Part shown: piece after piece, positions 23,855 through 36,200 of the stretch
Position numbering within the stretch: position 1 is the stretch's first letter
How the letters are laid out: each line of letters begins with the position of its first letter
Origin: Macrocybe gigantea
Lineage: Eukaryota > Basidiomycota > Agaricomycetes > Agaricales > Callistosporiaceae
Direction of reading: 5' to 3'
DNA length: 64,000 nucleotides
Assembly: GCA_011319805.1 (NCBI GenBank)
Contig: SJRY01000283.1
Location: 1 to 64,000, forward strand
Notes under the pieces: model-generated
The model's database searches: none
What the model was told of the DNA's origin: nothing
The model's input: the letters and a program-made list of their open reading frames with translations, nothing else
Position numbers and translations under genes: made by a program

Positions 23855-26582
23855 ATGGCCGCCGTCCCGCCCACCGACGACTACTCCGACCCCCCGAGCC
23901 CGAATTTCCGATCTGGCCACGAGCAGTCCCGACTCCTCCCTGCCCAATCCGACACACACGCCCATCCACCCACCGCCTTCAACGTTCCCAGCGCCCCACT
24001 CAGCCGTGGCCCCAGCTCTCGCGCGGTGTCTACGTCCTCCTTCGTCTCGTCGCCGCTCAATCCCTCGTCCCCGCCCCAAGTTACCAACCCTTTCGCCCGC
24101 TCCCGCCCCGCATCCCGGTCCAGCTACCTTGATCAGCACATGCGGGACACGACTCACTCCTCTGTCCTCAACCCCTCCATGCCCTCCACACCCTTCGGAA
24201 GTAGTCTCTCCAACAGAGGCTCTATGATCCTGTACAAGCTCGCTTCCGAAGACGATGCTAAGGACGATCTCCTTGTACCTCCAAAGTTTCCCAGCGGCAT
24301 GAACCGCGACTCTGCCATCTCCTCTTCGCGCTCCTCTTTCATCTCCCTCGATTCCAAATATCCGTTATCCCACCGCGACTCCGCCTTTCCAACCTCACCA
24401 CGTGGACTTGTGCCCTATGCCTACGATCCTGCGCTTGATGAGCTCGAGCCGGTCGATGATGAGGACCTCCTCCACGATCCGTCCGCCAAGTCTGCATCAA
24501 GAACACACTCTTTTCCATGGCGGGGCTTACTCAACGTCGCAGTCATGCTGCTCATCGTCGCTGGCCTTCTCCTCCTTTTCATCTTTTACCCCGTACTCTC
24601 CTTTTTCAGCAATGAGGCCAGAAATAACAACATTGACGGAAACATAAGGATCAATGGCACCGGTGCGTTCTATGTTCTGAAAACTTTTGTTTTCCTGTTC
24701 CCCTACCAATTACATCTTTTCCTGACCTATGGGATTCTTCCGCAGGCCAAGCGCCGGTGCTGTTCCAGATGCCGGATGTCATCGACCCTGAAACACCTCA
24801 GGATGTTCGCACGCGGACAGGTTTTGACGGCAAAGAGTACAATCTCGTATTTTCTGACGAATTCAATACTCCTGGCCGCACCTTTTACCCAGGCGACGAC
24901 CCATTTTGGGAAGCCGTCGACCTTTGGTATGGCGCAACCGCGGATTTAGAATGGTACGACCCGCAGCAGATCACCACCCGCGACGGGGCACTCGTCATAA
25001 CCATGGACTCCGCCACGACGACAGTGCCCAATCTTACTCCGGGCTCCACGGCGCCGTTCACCCCCGATCAGAATCACAACCTGAACTATCGCAGTGGCAT
25101 GCTGCAATCATGGAACAAATTTTGCTTCACCAGTGGTTACATCGAGGTCGGCGTCATCCTTCCAGGTCCAGATGACAATACCAAAGGCTACGTGAGCTCA
25201 TATATGCGCGTCACTGTTTAGCGCGTCATGGCTTATGTATCCGTCTTCTTCAGTGGCCAGGCGCATGGACGATGGGCAACCTCGCCAGGCCCGGATACCC
25301 TGCTACAACCGATGGCATGTGGCCCTATACGTGCGCTGACCAGTCTGCGTCTTCTTTTCCGCTGATTTCCAACCTTTTTCACAGCTACAATTCATGTGAT
25401 CTCGGAACATTCCCAAATCAGACCAATAAAGATAAACTCGGCCCGCCGGCGGCGCTCCATTCCGACGCATCTCGCGCAAAATACAACTATGAACTCAGTT
25501 GGCTCAGCGGTCAACGTCTGTCGTATGTCATGCTGTTTCGATGATAACACATTGTTCGATAACATGTCGCAGTGCCTGTTCATGTCCTGGCGGCGATCAT
25601 CCCGGGCCGACTTACAATAAAGGTCGCGGAGCGCCCGAGATCGATATCTTTGAAGCAGAACAGGACAAGGAAACGCAAGTCGGTCAAGTCGCCTCGCAGA
25701 GCGCCCAATTTGCACCGTTTACTCATGATTACCTATATGGTAACACCACCGCGGATCAGTTTGTGATCTACGACACGACGACGCGGCCCAACTCGTATCG
25801 CGGCAGTGCAGTGTGAGCGTCAATGCCTTCCCTGTGATATCATCTGTACGCTAACTTGTCTTCATAGGCAACAAGCTGTCTCGAGTCTTGCTAAATTACC
25901 CGCGGACATGTTTCAAGGCGTTCCGAACAAAAAATTTAGAAACATGGGTATGGCTTCTCCATTCGTCTTTTACATTTGATCCCCATTCCCCACCCGCTCA
26001 GGTTTTGAGTATTGGGCCAATCCAACGAACGTCAAGGAAGGCTATATCACTTGGCAAGTTGACGGGAAGAAGACGTACAGGGTAGGTGCGACTGCTGTGG
26101 GACCTGATCAAGGACCAGACGGCAGTGGCGTCGGACAGAGACTGATACCTGAGGAGCCGATGTCTATCGTCCTCAATCTGGGCATTTCACGTGAGCAGGT
26201 TGACCCGGGGCATCATCATTACACTGACAGTTGGTTCAGAGAATTGGCAGTCAATCGATCTTTCAACGATGATATTCCCTGCAGAACTGCTCATCGATTA
26301 CGTCCGCGTGTACCAGCGGAAAGATTCCATGAACATCGGCTGTGATCCTAAGGATTACCCGACAGCAAATTACATTGCTACTCATCTAGAGGCATATCAG
26401 AGTACGTTCTTGCCTTTGCCCGCAGTCGTCTTTGCTGATCCTCGAACGCTTTCTTCGCAAGATATGAACCTCACGACGTGGCCATGGGAAAAACCGAAAA
26501 ACTCTCTAGTACGTGACTATCTTTCTCCTGTATAACCAGTCCCCTGAATTTTCTGCCCCTGAACCAGTATGACGGCTGTTGA
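23855..26582 (+). CDS. Kre6/Skn1-type beta-1,6-glucan synthesis protein (GH16-like)
   Basis: Type II membrane protein needed for cell-wall beta-1,6-glucan in yeasts. Ten exons join in frame: 23855-24662, 24746-25191, 25254-25330, 25385-25522, 25573-25812, 25868-25947, 26002-26190, 26240-26401, 26462-26508 and 26568-26582. The first about 230 residues are a Ser/Pro-rich cytosolic tail. One membrane segment follows ([20 protein letters not shown]), then a lumenal GH16-like domain with [45 protein letters not shown] and the catalytic-site pattern PEIDIFEAE (E-x-D-x-x-E). The end, [17 protein letters not shown], is typical of the family. No frame damage over about 730 codons, which makes it a useful internal control for sequence quality. 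Confidence 0.92.
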
Positions 26583-27342
26583 CCAAAAAGACCTTCATCC
26601 CTCCTCCGTCACTTGGACATTCCTTCACATAACTCTCTTGAGGAGCCGCATTCGCAACTTAACATGAAATTTTGTCCGGACACGCTTGCATATACTATCC
26701 TTCTCCATGTGGTCCCATGTAATGTCTCTTTCAACCTCCAGACCGTTGCTCCATATATAATCGCCTCCGTTTGCCGCTCTTTACGCTTTTCCGAAACCGC
26801 GGCACTTAGGTGCTGAGGTTTTCCCGTTTCTGTATCTATTTTTGACTTCCCTCCGTCGATCCATGGCTGCCGTGCTTTGTTTCACCCGTTCCGCCGCTCG
26901 CATTTCTCATTTCCTCTCAAGGACAAGTAGATCTTGCTCATGCACGCTCCTTCTTTCTCTTCGTTATAGCTTGGATATATCTGCATCGGTTCTTTTCTCC
27001 TCAGCCAATAGCTTGACACTTCTTTCTCCTCTCCCTCCTTCCTTACGGTACTCTACGCGTATACCACCAAACGTCGCTTTCCGGTTCATTCTATCAGGAG
27101 CGACACGAGCCAGCGAGTCTCGACATATGAAGGGAAGCATCCAGGCAAAGGAAGTCGCTTGCGATGGGTGGGTTGGATTCAGGCTGCCATCTTCCTTGGT
27201 GCGTCGTGCAAGTCAGTCGTATTCACCGGGTAGAACGACCAAGGATAATCATTGGTGTTAATTCATTATTTGCGGGGCTTTTTCGGAGCTTTTGTATCGC
27301 CAAGAAAATAAAGATCATCTGATTTTCAATGGAATCCCGTGT
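26583..27342. other. Convergent intergenic region
   Basis: Pyrimidine-rich 3' regions of two convergent genes. An opening at 26842-27261 on the plus strand has no domain. Nothing else is seen. Confidence 0.45.
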
Positions 27343-28536
27343 CTAGTATGCCCGAACGTCGACCTCGATCTTTTTCAAGGCTTCGACGCCCTTGGAGATC
27401 CAATAATGCCTACTCTCAGTAGAGCTAAACCAGGCGCGCGCCCTCGTATCCTCCTCGCTATCCTGCGCAGATCGATACAAGCCGCACTCACGAATCCACT
27501 TTGCAATGTTGCCTTGCAGCCGCAACTCAGAGAGTATGCCGACGACGCCGAGGAGGGCGTCGTCGTATCCAGGTCCGTATGTGGCCTTAAGGTCGCGGTC
27601 GCGGCGGGAGGCGAAATAGGTGGCAAATCCGACGTTGCCTCTGCCCTCTAGGTTGGAACGAAGTCTCACGTCGGCGATGTTGAGCTTGGAGGAATATTCG
27701 TAGATCGGCAAGAGGTTGAAAGGCTGGAGGGCGGCCTTGTTGGGGGAATCGTCCAGCAGGATGGTCGTCAATGGCGAATGAGAGGAATGGCCTGTCTGTT
27801 CTGCATCGCTGAATTGCTCGTGCTCGGCTCGTGCAGAGCGAAAGGGCTCGTCCCAAATTTTCTGCAAGTCTTTGATTGTTGTCGATTTAGATTCTAAAAT
27901 AAGGATGCGGTGTCAGAGTATCGACAAGGGGAAACGTAAATGGGAAAGAGACTCGCTATATTGCGCCTCGGTAAGGTTCATCATGTCCCGTGCCCATATG
28001 GCACGCAAGAGCTTCCTTTCACCATCAAACACCTTCCTGATCATCTTCTCCACGGAGTCGGGCATCGCAGAACTCCACACCATGGTATCCAGCCATTCGC
28101 GCGTTTCTGGATGAAACAGGTAGTCACGGAAGCAGGGAGCATATGGACGGGGACTGATCAGCCTTTCCTTGGTCAGAGAAGACCCCAAAGAGGCGTACAC
28201 GGCCTTTGAGCGGTAAAGTAGGGTTCCATTAAGGTCCAGTACTAAAAGCTTGCGGGAATTCGGGACGCCATTGGACTGGGTAGCGTCCAAGTAGGACTGT
28301 GAGGGTTGCAGACGAGTTTCGGGCGTTGGTAGCGGGCGGATCTGAGGCTTGGAGATCACACCCGGCTTTGGTGGCTTCGATTTAGACGTTTGTACCGCTG
28401 CCTGGCGTAGCAGTGAGGCTACGCGAGCCTGCACCTCGCCGGAGGACGGTGGGATGGCCAGAGTGTGACAAAGAGTTCGATATTTGTATTTGTTTAGATT
28501 CACCGAATAACGGCCGACACTATACGATGAGATCAA
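27343..28536 (-). CDS. FCP1-like (NIF) HAD-family phosphatase domain protein
   Basis: HAD-fold protein with the FCP1/NIF homology domain. The nucleophile region reads LLVLDLNGTLLYRS; it has D-x-N-G-T where FCP1 enzymes have D-x-D-x-T, so the acid/base Asp is replaced by Asn. The motif-2 region MVWSSAMPDSV follows, and LTTILLDDSPNKAALQP carries the acidic third motif. The two parts (28536-27957 and 27893-27343) join in frame only if the intron uses a GC donor (GCGAGT), giving Y-K-S-K-S-T-T-I-K-D-L. No ATG opens the frame: the first codon shown is TTG and a short upstream exon is likely (an ATG lies near 28662), so the 5' end is unresolved. Substrate unknown; Asn at motif 1 suggests reduced or changed activity. 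Confidence 0.7.
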
Positions 28537-30376
28537 GCAGAAGCCGCTGTCCTCGTATTTTTAACGATATGGGGGCCGAAGGTGACCCCTCTATATAAGG
28601 CTGCTTCTTGTATACAAAAGCCTAGCTCGGCGAAGAGATACCGATCTCCTTTATTCTTCAGCATTGAACAACTGCTGCCGTCCCACCTTCGTTGTTGCTC
28701 TCGCCGGACCGTGGCTTGCCATTCTGGGAGCTGTAATCACCACGTAATGTATAGCCCACGCCCTTACGGACTAGTTATGGCTCGGAAATGGTCGCGTCAG
28801 TGGTGACACACACGTTGGCTCCATGGCGCGCATCTTCTATGCCCTTCCCTTCAGAGCCTTGACGCCCACAGCATATCATTGCCGCCGTTAGAAGAATAAT
28901 CAATAACCATTCTTTCCGATAGTTATGCCTGTCGCGATCTTTGCAGACCTACCACGATGATCATTGATGCTGTAGCTGGAGATGCGGATGTGGACTTCGA
29001 TAAACGTTTTTGGACTGGGCTGGGAAGGCTGGCGAGATTCGATACGCTCTGTATCTCCCTGATAGTATCTGCAAGACTGCTGGGACATAGGAATATACCC
29101 CGATAACAAAAGAACATGATATCAGAATGTCGAATGTCCTGTGATTCGTGGCATCTATTGGGAACTTTACATATTTTAGGAAACGCAATGTAACATTTTC
29201 AACCAATCAGCAAGACATGTCGATGACACCTGTCAGTGGGATTGTGCAATAATTCGAACATGCCCATGAGACCGTCTATATTCCATGCTTCTGGCGAGTC
29301 TTATCGTTGGGACGGGACTCGCGCACTGGGGTCTCGGCCGTTCTTCACACGTTTCATTGTCGGGTATCACAAGTAGGGTTAGAAGCGCCCAATGATTGGC
29401 TGTCCTTTAGACTATTTTGAAAGCACAGATTCAGAGGTCGATCGATGATTTCTATTCACTTTTGTATGTCAAGGAAATATACCGTATGTTGTCGTCAACT
29501 CAGTTCTCCGACCTAGGTATGTGCTAGCTCAACGGACTCACTGAGCCGACGCACTCGGCAGAACTGCCCAACAAGAGGGACACTTGCAGAGATTTTACCT
29601 TGAATCAACCGTGCCGTACATGTAGGATCAAGGTATTGTGTTTCAGACTGGCATGTGGACAAGGATTGCACTTTGAGTATCAAATGGCCATGTCACATGG
29701 CAGCTTTCGCTGTGTTGTTACAGGACGCATCGATTCCGCGCATAAAGGGTCCACCTTTCGAGCGCCGGCCGAGTTTTTGTCTGCGACGAAAGGTGCTCAC
29801 GTTTATATCATTGGCGAGTCAATCGGAGCCATTCGGCCGTGAAAACGTTGTTTCGAGACTTGATGGCGTTCACACACGCGACGCATACAAGAGCTATTCG
29901 ATAAGTGGCAGTTCTGTTTTGTGGCGACGGCGAGTTATACAAGCTGTGGGCACCAAAAGTCAAAAGAGCCGTCTAATTCACCGAGCACCTCAAATTTCAC
30001 CCGTCGTGCTGCAAGGTTGCTCATCTGTCGGGAGCGTCTGAGTCTATCAATATTATTTTGCGAGATCTTGAGCCGCCTAGGTGCTTCCGCGGACGGGGCT
30101 TCAACGGAGTTGCCTAATCATGCGCTTCACGGTAGCTTGGGAATAAATGTGTACGATTCCTTGTTCTTCTCTATCATAATTCTTATTGATATCCTACAGG
30201 ACTAGCGCTACGATATTTGACCGTACTCTAAACAACCATGTTTGCAGAGGGAGGTTTTTTTTTCTACTCCTTCACCACTGTCCATCTTCGTGTCAAGCTT
30301 CAAATTCGACAGGATTACATTACACTCAAGAACATATTAACAGAACAAAGTCCGTAGCTTTCATCGGAACGGCCTT
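28537..30376. other. Long gene-poor region
   Basis: About 1.8 kb with no supported gene on either strand. Openings at 29600-30041 (plus) and 28900-29206 (minus) show no domain. The right end should hold the 3' region of the DUF2235 gene. Confidence 0.45.
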
Positions 30377-32508
30377 TCAATCAACCCATTCGATATTCCC
30401 CAACTTTAGCGCCGTTTCGAACGAAGCTTTTGGCTCATATTTCGTCCCATCTGGATACTGCGCATCCATGCGCATCTTGACACTGCGGTGCACTTTGATC
30501 TTACGACGCTTCTGCTTGGGGATAAAGCGCCCGTTGCCCATGTTGAACCCATACTCGCTCGCCCACGTGTTATCGGTCCGCTGATATCTCTGGTGGATAG
30601 GGAAGAGCTCTAGGATCCACCAGATGGGGCTGAGCGAGAGCTGATCATATATCGGCGACATGGCATCGAGCAGCTCGTGCTCCTCCTCCGTCTTCTCTAC
30701 CTCTACAAGCTGGTCAACGTCGCCGTAGTGCACGAGCTGCTGCTGGCCCGACACGGGTTTCGGGATGTGTTGGATGTAGGAAGTGGTTGCTGGGAGGGGC
30801 GAGGGCCGCTGCGGACGGTTGGGTAGAGAGAAGCGGGGTCGAGTCCGAGCTTGGGGAGTCTCTCGCTGTGGAACATGATCCCGCTGCCCGTCTTGAAGCA
30901 TTCTCTGATCATCCATCGCAAGGGTATGCGGGCGAGCGTGTTGGGCGTCCCGTTCTCAACGGAGCCACCTCCAACGTCTGCAATACAGCCGTTAGCAAAC
31001 GCGACGCTTTCGCCTGACCGACGACTAGAATGGTGACGTACCACAATGACAGCCGGCAAACCATACCTGGGCAGATATGTCGGTCAATGGTGCACGCGCA
31101 GTCAAATCCTGGGACGAACCTCCTCAATGTCCGTAGGAATGTTAGATTCGGCGCCATATTTTCTCTCCATAGCTTTGAGACTATTCTGCTTATGCGGATG
31201 GGGGCGACCTGCTTTGGGGTTCTTGCGCTCAGGCTTCTGGCCCTCAACGCCCAGCTGTTGCTCTTTGACGTTCGGGCGGTTCCATAGGTTGGCCTTGAAC
31301 TTTGCTCGACGTTCGTCGAGGGAGACGGCATGGCGGAAGGTCCGAACGATAGTGTTGGAAGTCGTGAAAGGAAGGCGGCGAGGAATCAGGCCGACAGAGT
31401 TGACGGTATCCCTGCGATGTTTAGAAGGTCAGAACCTGAAACCGCGGCAGAAAAACGGCTGAGAATGGTTTCTTTACCATACTCCTATGAATTCGATAGG
31501 GACGTCGACTGAGAATGCTTGCTTGAATGCGTTTGATTGCTTCCATCCAACCTCGTCGACGCGGGTGTACATCTTGTAGGCGAACGGAACTTGCTGGTGA
31601 TTGCAAGCAGGCAATAGGCCTACCTGAAGGAGAGAGTCAGACAGGAGACAAAGACGAAGCAGCAGGAATGGACGAACCTTGTGAATCATTCCTGCCAAGC
31701 CTCGAGCCGTATAAGCACCCCGAGAGAAGCCAAAAATGCAGATGCGATCTCCGGCCTCGTCTGGAACGCTAAAGCTTAGCCAAATGTAACCGCAAGTCGA
31801 AGCAAATGTCGGACGCACAATTCTGCATTAAAAATTCATAGCCGTCTGAGGTCGGTTGTGCAGTCATTAGCATCTGCATTCACAACTTCCGCAATTCGGG
31901 CATACCCATGACGTGCGCGGATAAATTCCATGCCACGGCTTCATCGAGGCCCTACAGTGGAAATCGATTAAAAATCGTTATAGGTACGGCACTTTGTTTA
32001 CTACCTTTGACAATTTAGCGCCAAGAGGAGTGGCAATCTGAGGCTTGGTGTAGGTTCCAATTCCAGCCTTTCCATTCCATGAGCGGCAGGGAACGATCGA
32101 AGGCGCTTGTCATACAGACCTGATAGTAGACCATCTGTTTGCTGCGGTCGTCTTTTTTAAGCAAGCTGAAAAACTCGACTACGTTCGAATTCTGGCCAAC
32201 GACAAGTCAATATGGAAGTAGCTCGTTGATTGGAGGTGTACACACATCAGAGTCAAACCTGTGAGCAGGCTGTCAAATTTATTTCTCTGAGATATTGGGT
32301 AGAAGACGCACTGATCGCCAGTACCGTCGAAACAGAGGACAAGTGTACGACTTTCCTCCTCGGCGCGGGGAGGGATCACCGACGGAAACTCGGGAGCATT
32401 GTTAGTGCTGGCCGCGATAAAGGTCGAGTTTTGAGGGCTGTCAATGAACGTCGCGGAGTCACTGGCGGTAATTTCCTGCTGATGGTTCGAACCGTTGACT
32501 TGTGCCAT
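30377..32508 (-). CDS. DUF2235 alpha/beta-hydrolase-like protein, one frameshift
   Basis: Relative of the DUF2235 family, which shares its fold with bacterial Tle1 phospholipases. About 11 exons. It starts at ATG 32508; LVLCFDGTGDQ ends exon 1 at 32312. A 13-base microexon (32258-32246) supplies FDSD, and the next exon continues NSNVVEFFSLLKKDD. The nucleophile motif GFSRGAYTARGLAG follows a spliced Y-E-A-G-D, then FIGVWDTVNSVGLIPR, WFAGCHCDVGGGSVE and IPLRWMIRECF, all family hallmarks including the GxSxG Ser. Near 30808-30820 the frame slips by one base (SLYPTVR to RPSPLPATT) with no donor available for an intron. The C-terminal 140 residues then continue to the stop at 30377. Substrate unknown. 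Confidence 0.8.
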
Positions 32509-33239
32509 GGCGGTTGGTGTACGGAGTTGTGGCTTACGATTTTAAACCGAGGCTATATGTAGCTCTCGTTCAAGGGCATCCCAGAATAGGAGAGTGGCAC
32601 CAAATTAATTCAAGGCTTCTTCGGAATCGTTGTTCACCGAAACCCGTCGTCCGAAAGAGGAAACAAGGGACGATGAAGATGGAACCAAGACGGACGTCAG
32701 ATGCCACAGCCATTCCGTTTTGAAATTTTGCTGTCAAAAAAGACCAGAGGAGTGGCTCGGAAAGCTTGGAAACCCCGAATGGTAAATTTTTGAGAGGAGC
32801 TATGAACAAGGATTCCCAGAGTTGGACGCGGAATTGACGAGAAGCAAGTGAGCAAGTGGAAGGAATGCTGAAACTCCAACCCTAGCGCGTTAGAATCTGT
32901 AAAAAATCTTCGTTCCGTGTCTGTTCGCTTTACGAACCGAATTCTGGAAGCACTGGTTTAAACCAATATAGCCAAGGAGGGCACAACGTTGGGCCGCATT
33001 AGCCTATTCGGATCGCAGCGTGACCGACGCTTCGAAAGGTGCAAGTCCTCGTGAAACCGTCGACAGAGTTATTCGCGTGCCTCGTTCATTACTTATCATC
33101 AGAATTATCTGAATCGGGTCCCTCAATCTACCGTGCTGGCAGACGGAATGAACCCGCTCGCATTCACGGCGGCCCATTTAAAAAGACTTCTCGTCTTGCT
33201 CACAAAGTTCATCCCGACATTTCCAAACCACTTCGTCAG
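32509..33239. other. Divergent promoter region
   Basis: Separates the divergent DUF2235 and Ppo genes. No other gene supported. Confidence 0.5.
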
Positions 33240-36200
33240 ATGGCGGACATCTCACCTGTGCAGGCTTTCTCTATGGTCGCAGACGCGCCCTACTTGGCGT
33301 CTCGTCCACCTCCTACCGCCCCGGATGGGTACTATGACTGGCAGGTCAGTTCTGAACCCGCCGACCAGCGCGAGGGCCACTCTATCGTCACAAACCTGGT
33401 CAAGAGGGTAAGTCTAGCCTTTTTCTTCGTATTCAATCAGCAATAAAACGTTTCCTATAGGGACAAGCCTTCAAGGCAAAGGGAGGCTACACTCCGGATC
33501 CCCGCCACGTCGTATGTCTCTAGATGTGTGTTGGAAGCAATATGTCAGGGCTGACGGTTGTTGCAGGATGCGTTCGTGGACGCCGTCACCAATCCACAAG
33601 CCATAGACGATCGCAAAGGAGCGGTGAGAGACACGAGCACCTTCGAAGCTCATGACGCTCATATCCCGTCAGTTTGCTACCGGCCTAGGTATTCTGGCCT
33701 TGCTCGATCCCACAACCGACCTGGCCAAGAAACTGAACGACAAAGTCATCGGCACTTTGTACAACACCGTTCCTCACCCTCCCGCTTCATTCTTGGGGCC
33801 CGAGCACTGCTTCAGGCACGCTGATGGTGGAGGCAACAACCTCCTCTTTCCCGACATCGGCCGCGCCGGAACACCCTACGCCAGAAGTGTGCAGGGCAAG
33901 AAAGGTCTTCCCAGGTCTTCATTGCCCGACCCTGGCCTTGTATTTGATACCATTTTGAAACGCGCGAAGGTGCATACAACTCTTTTTTTTTTTTTTTTTT
34001 TTTTTTTAATTTTAATCATGGCTTGACCATTTTTCATGCAGGCCCAAAAGCACGCCGGAGGCATGTCCAGTCTGATCTTCTCATTCGCTTCACTCGTCAC
34101 GCACTCTCTCTTCCGCACTGATCCGCGCGACATCAATATCAACAACGCGAGCTCCTACCTCGACTTGAGTCCACTTTACGGCGATAGTACGTTTATCCGT
34201 TGTATCATGGGCGGACACGTAATTGAGGCTTTACAGACCAGGTCGCTCAAGATAAAGTCCGAGACAAGGAAGCTGGCCGCGGGTTGCTATACCCAGATAC
34301 GTTCTCGGAAGAACGCCTTATTTTCGTCCCACCAGGGGCCAGTGCTCTTCTCGTGGTATTCAGCCGTAATCACAACGTACGTTCGTCTCAATCTATCTGC
34401 TTGTCGACACCCCTTAATGGCTTGCAGTACATCGCAGAAAAACTCTTGCAAATCAACGAGAAGAAACTCTGGTCGGATCCCCCTGCCACCGACCCGCAGG
34501 CTCGCAGTCTCCAAGATGAACAAATATTCCAAACTGCCAAGCTCATCAAGTACGTCTCTGCTGTCCTGCTCCAGTAGGATACATGTTGACCGGTTCACTC
34601 AGCTGCGGTCATTTCATGAGCTGCATCATGGGTGACTATGTTGCATCCTTCCTGGGGTCGTCGGAAGGATGCAACTGGAACATGAACGCGTTTGATGTAC
34701 GGCATAGCAGCCTTTTCTCTCATCCTTCTAACTGACTGTCTTTCAGCTGATCGACAACAAGGAGCTGCATGTCGACAGGGGTCTCGGAAACCACGTCAGC
34801 GTGGAATTCAACATTCTGTATCGAGTCAGCCATCAGCCGTTCATTGTCGACGTTTGAGCTTTCATTAACGCTTTCACCAGTGGCACGCAACTGTTTCGGA
34901 ACCTGACGAGAAATGGACGGAAGAAGTCTTTAGGAGCGCATTTGGTGATAAGCCGTTTGATCAGGTATGCATGGAACACCAGAATCATAGGGATGGATAC
35001 CAACCCTGACCTTGCTGTCTTAAAGCTTACCCTGAACGACGTTGCTACGATCGGCAAAGTCTTCGCCGGCATCGAGAAAGATCCAAAGAAACGCACCTTC
35101 GCCGGGTATCCCATATTTATAGTCTCTTTAATAAAGAAGCTAACTTAGTCTTTTCCTTTACGTTTCATAGACTGAAGCGGGGACCTGATGGTCGATTCTC
35201 AGATGACGATCTGGCTCGCGTGTTGCAAACAGCTACAGAGAACGCCGCAGGCGCTTACCGCGGTCGCGGGACGCCCGCTGTGTTGAGGCTTGTCGAGATC
35301 ATGGGCATCGAACAGGCCAGAGACTGGGGTGTCTGCACGATGAATGAGTTCCGCAAGTTCTTGGGTCTCAAAGGTGTGCTTCGTCTGCGACCGCTTTACG
35401 TTCCTTACTTACCTTTGTACAGAGTTCGAGACTTTTGAAGAATGGAATCCAGATCCTGAGATCGCTGTACGTCTAATACCATGCAACCGTTACCAATCCC
35501 GCTCACCGCTTTCTGTTTCCAGAACGCTGCCCGCCGCGTATATGGTCACGTCGACAACCTGGAACTCTATGTACTTTGATTCATTTTGGAATGCCGTAAA
35601 CTCCTGCTGATGATTCTGCGTCATGTCAGACCGGCCTCCAAGCGAGTCCACGATGCCATTGACGACCGGGTCCCGTTTTGCCTGCGGCTACACGGTACGT
35701 TCCCTCGTTTCGGAATACCATTTTCGTGACCGTTCGTTCCACAGATTACGCGCGGGGTCCTCGGAGATGCTATTGCACTAGTCCGCGGTGACAGATATTT
35801 CACCAGCGACTTTACGCGTAACTGTCCTCGTCTTTGTTTTAAGTCGCGTTGCTGACTTTATTGCAGCCAACAACCTGACGACATGGGGCTTCCAAGAGTG
35901 CAAGAGGGACATGAACAATGGTGGAATGGGCGGTGAAAGTATGTGTGCATAGCTGCACAATTCTGCAATATCTGACTTGCAATTGTCTGGCTAGTTCCAA
36001 AGCTGCTTTTGCGACACTTGCCTCGTCATTACCATGGGCAAGTCAACCTTCATCTGTGTAAAGTTCGTTCAACTAATGCATTTGATTCTTAGAATTCCGT
36101 CTACTCTCTCTTCCCGTTCTTCGTGCCTGCTCATATGAAGGAGAGTCTCACAAAGCAGGGAATCAGTCAGAAGTATACGTTTGATCGGCCGGTCCCGTTG

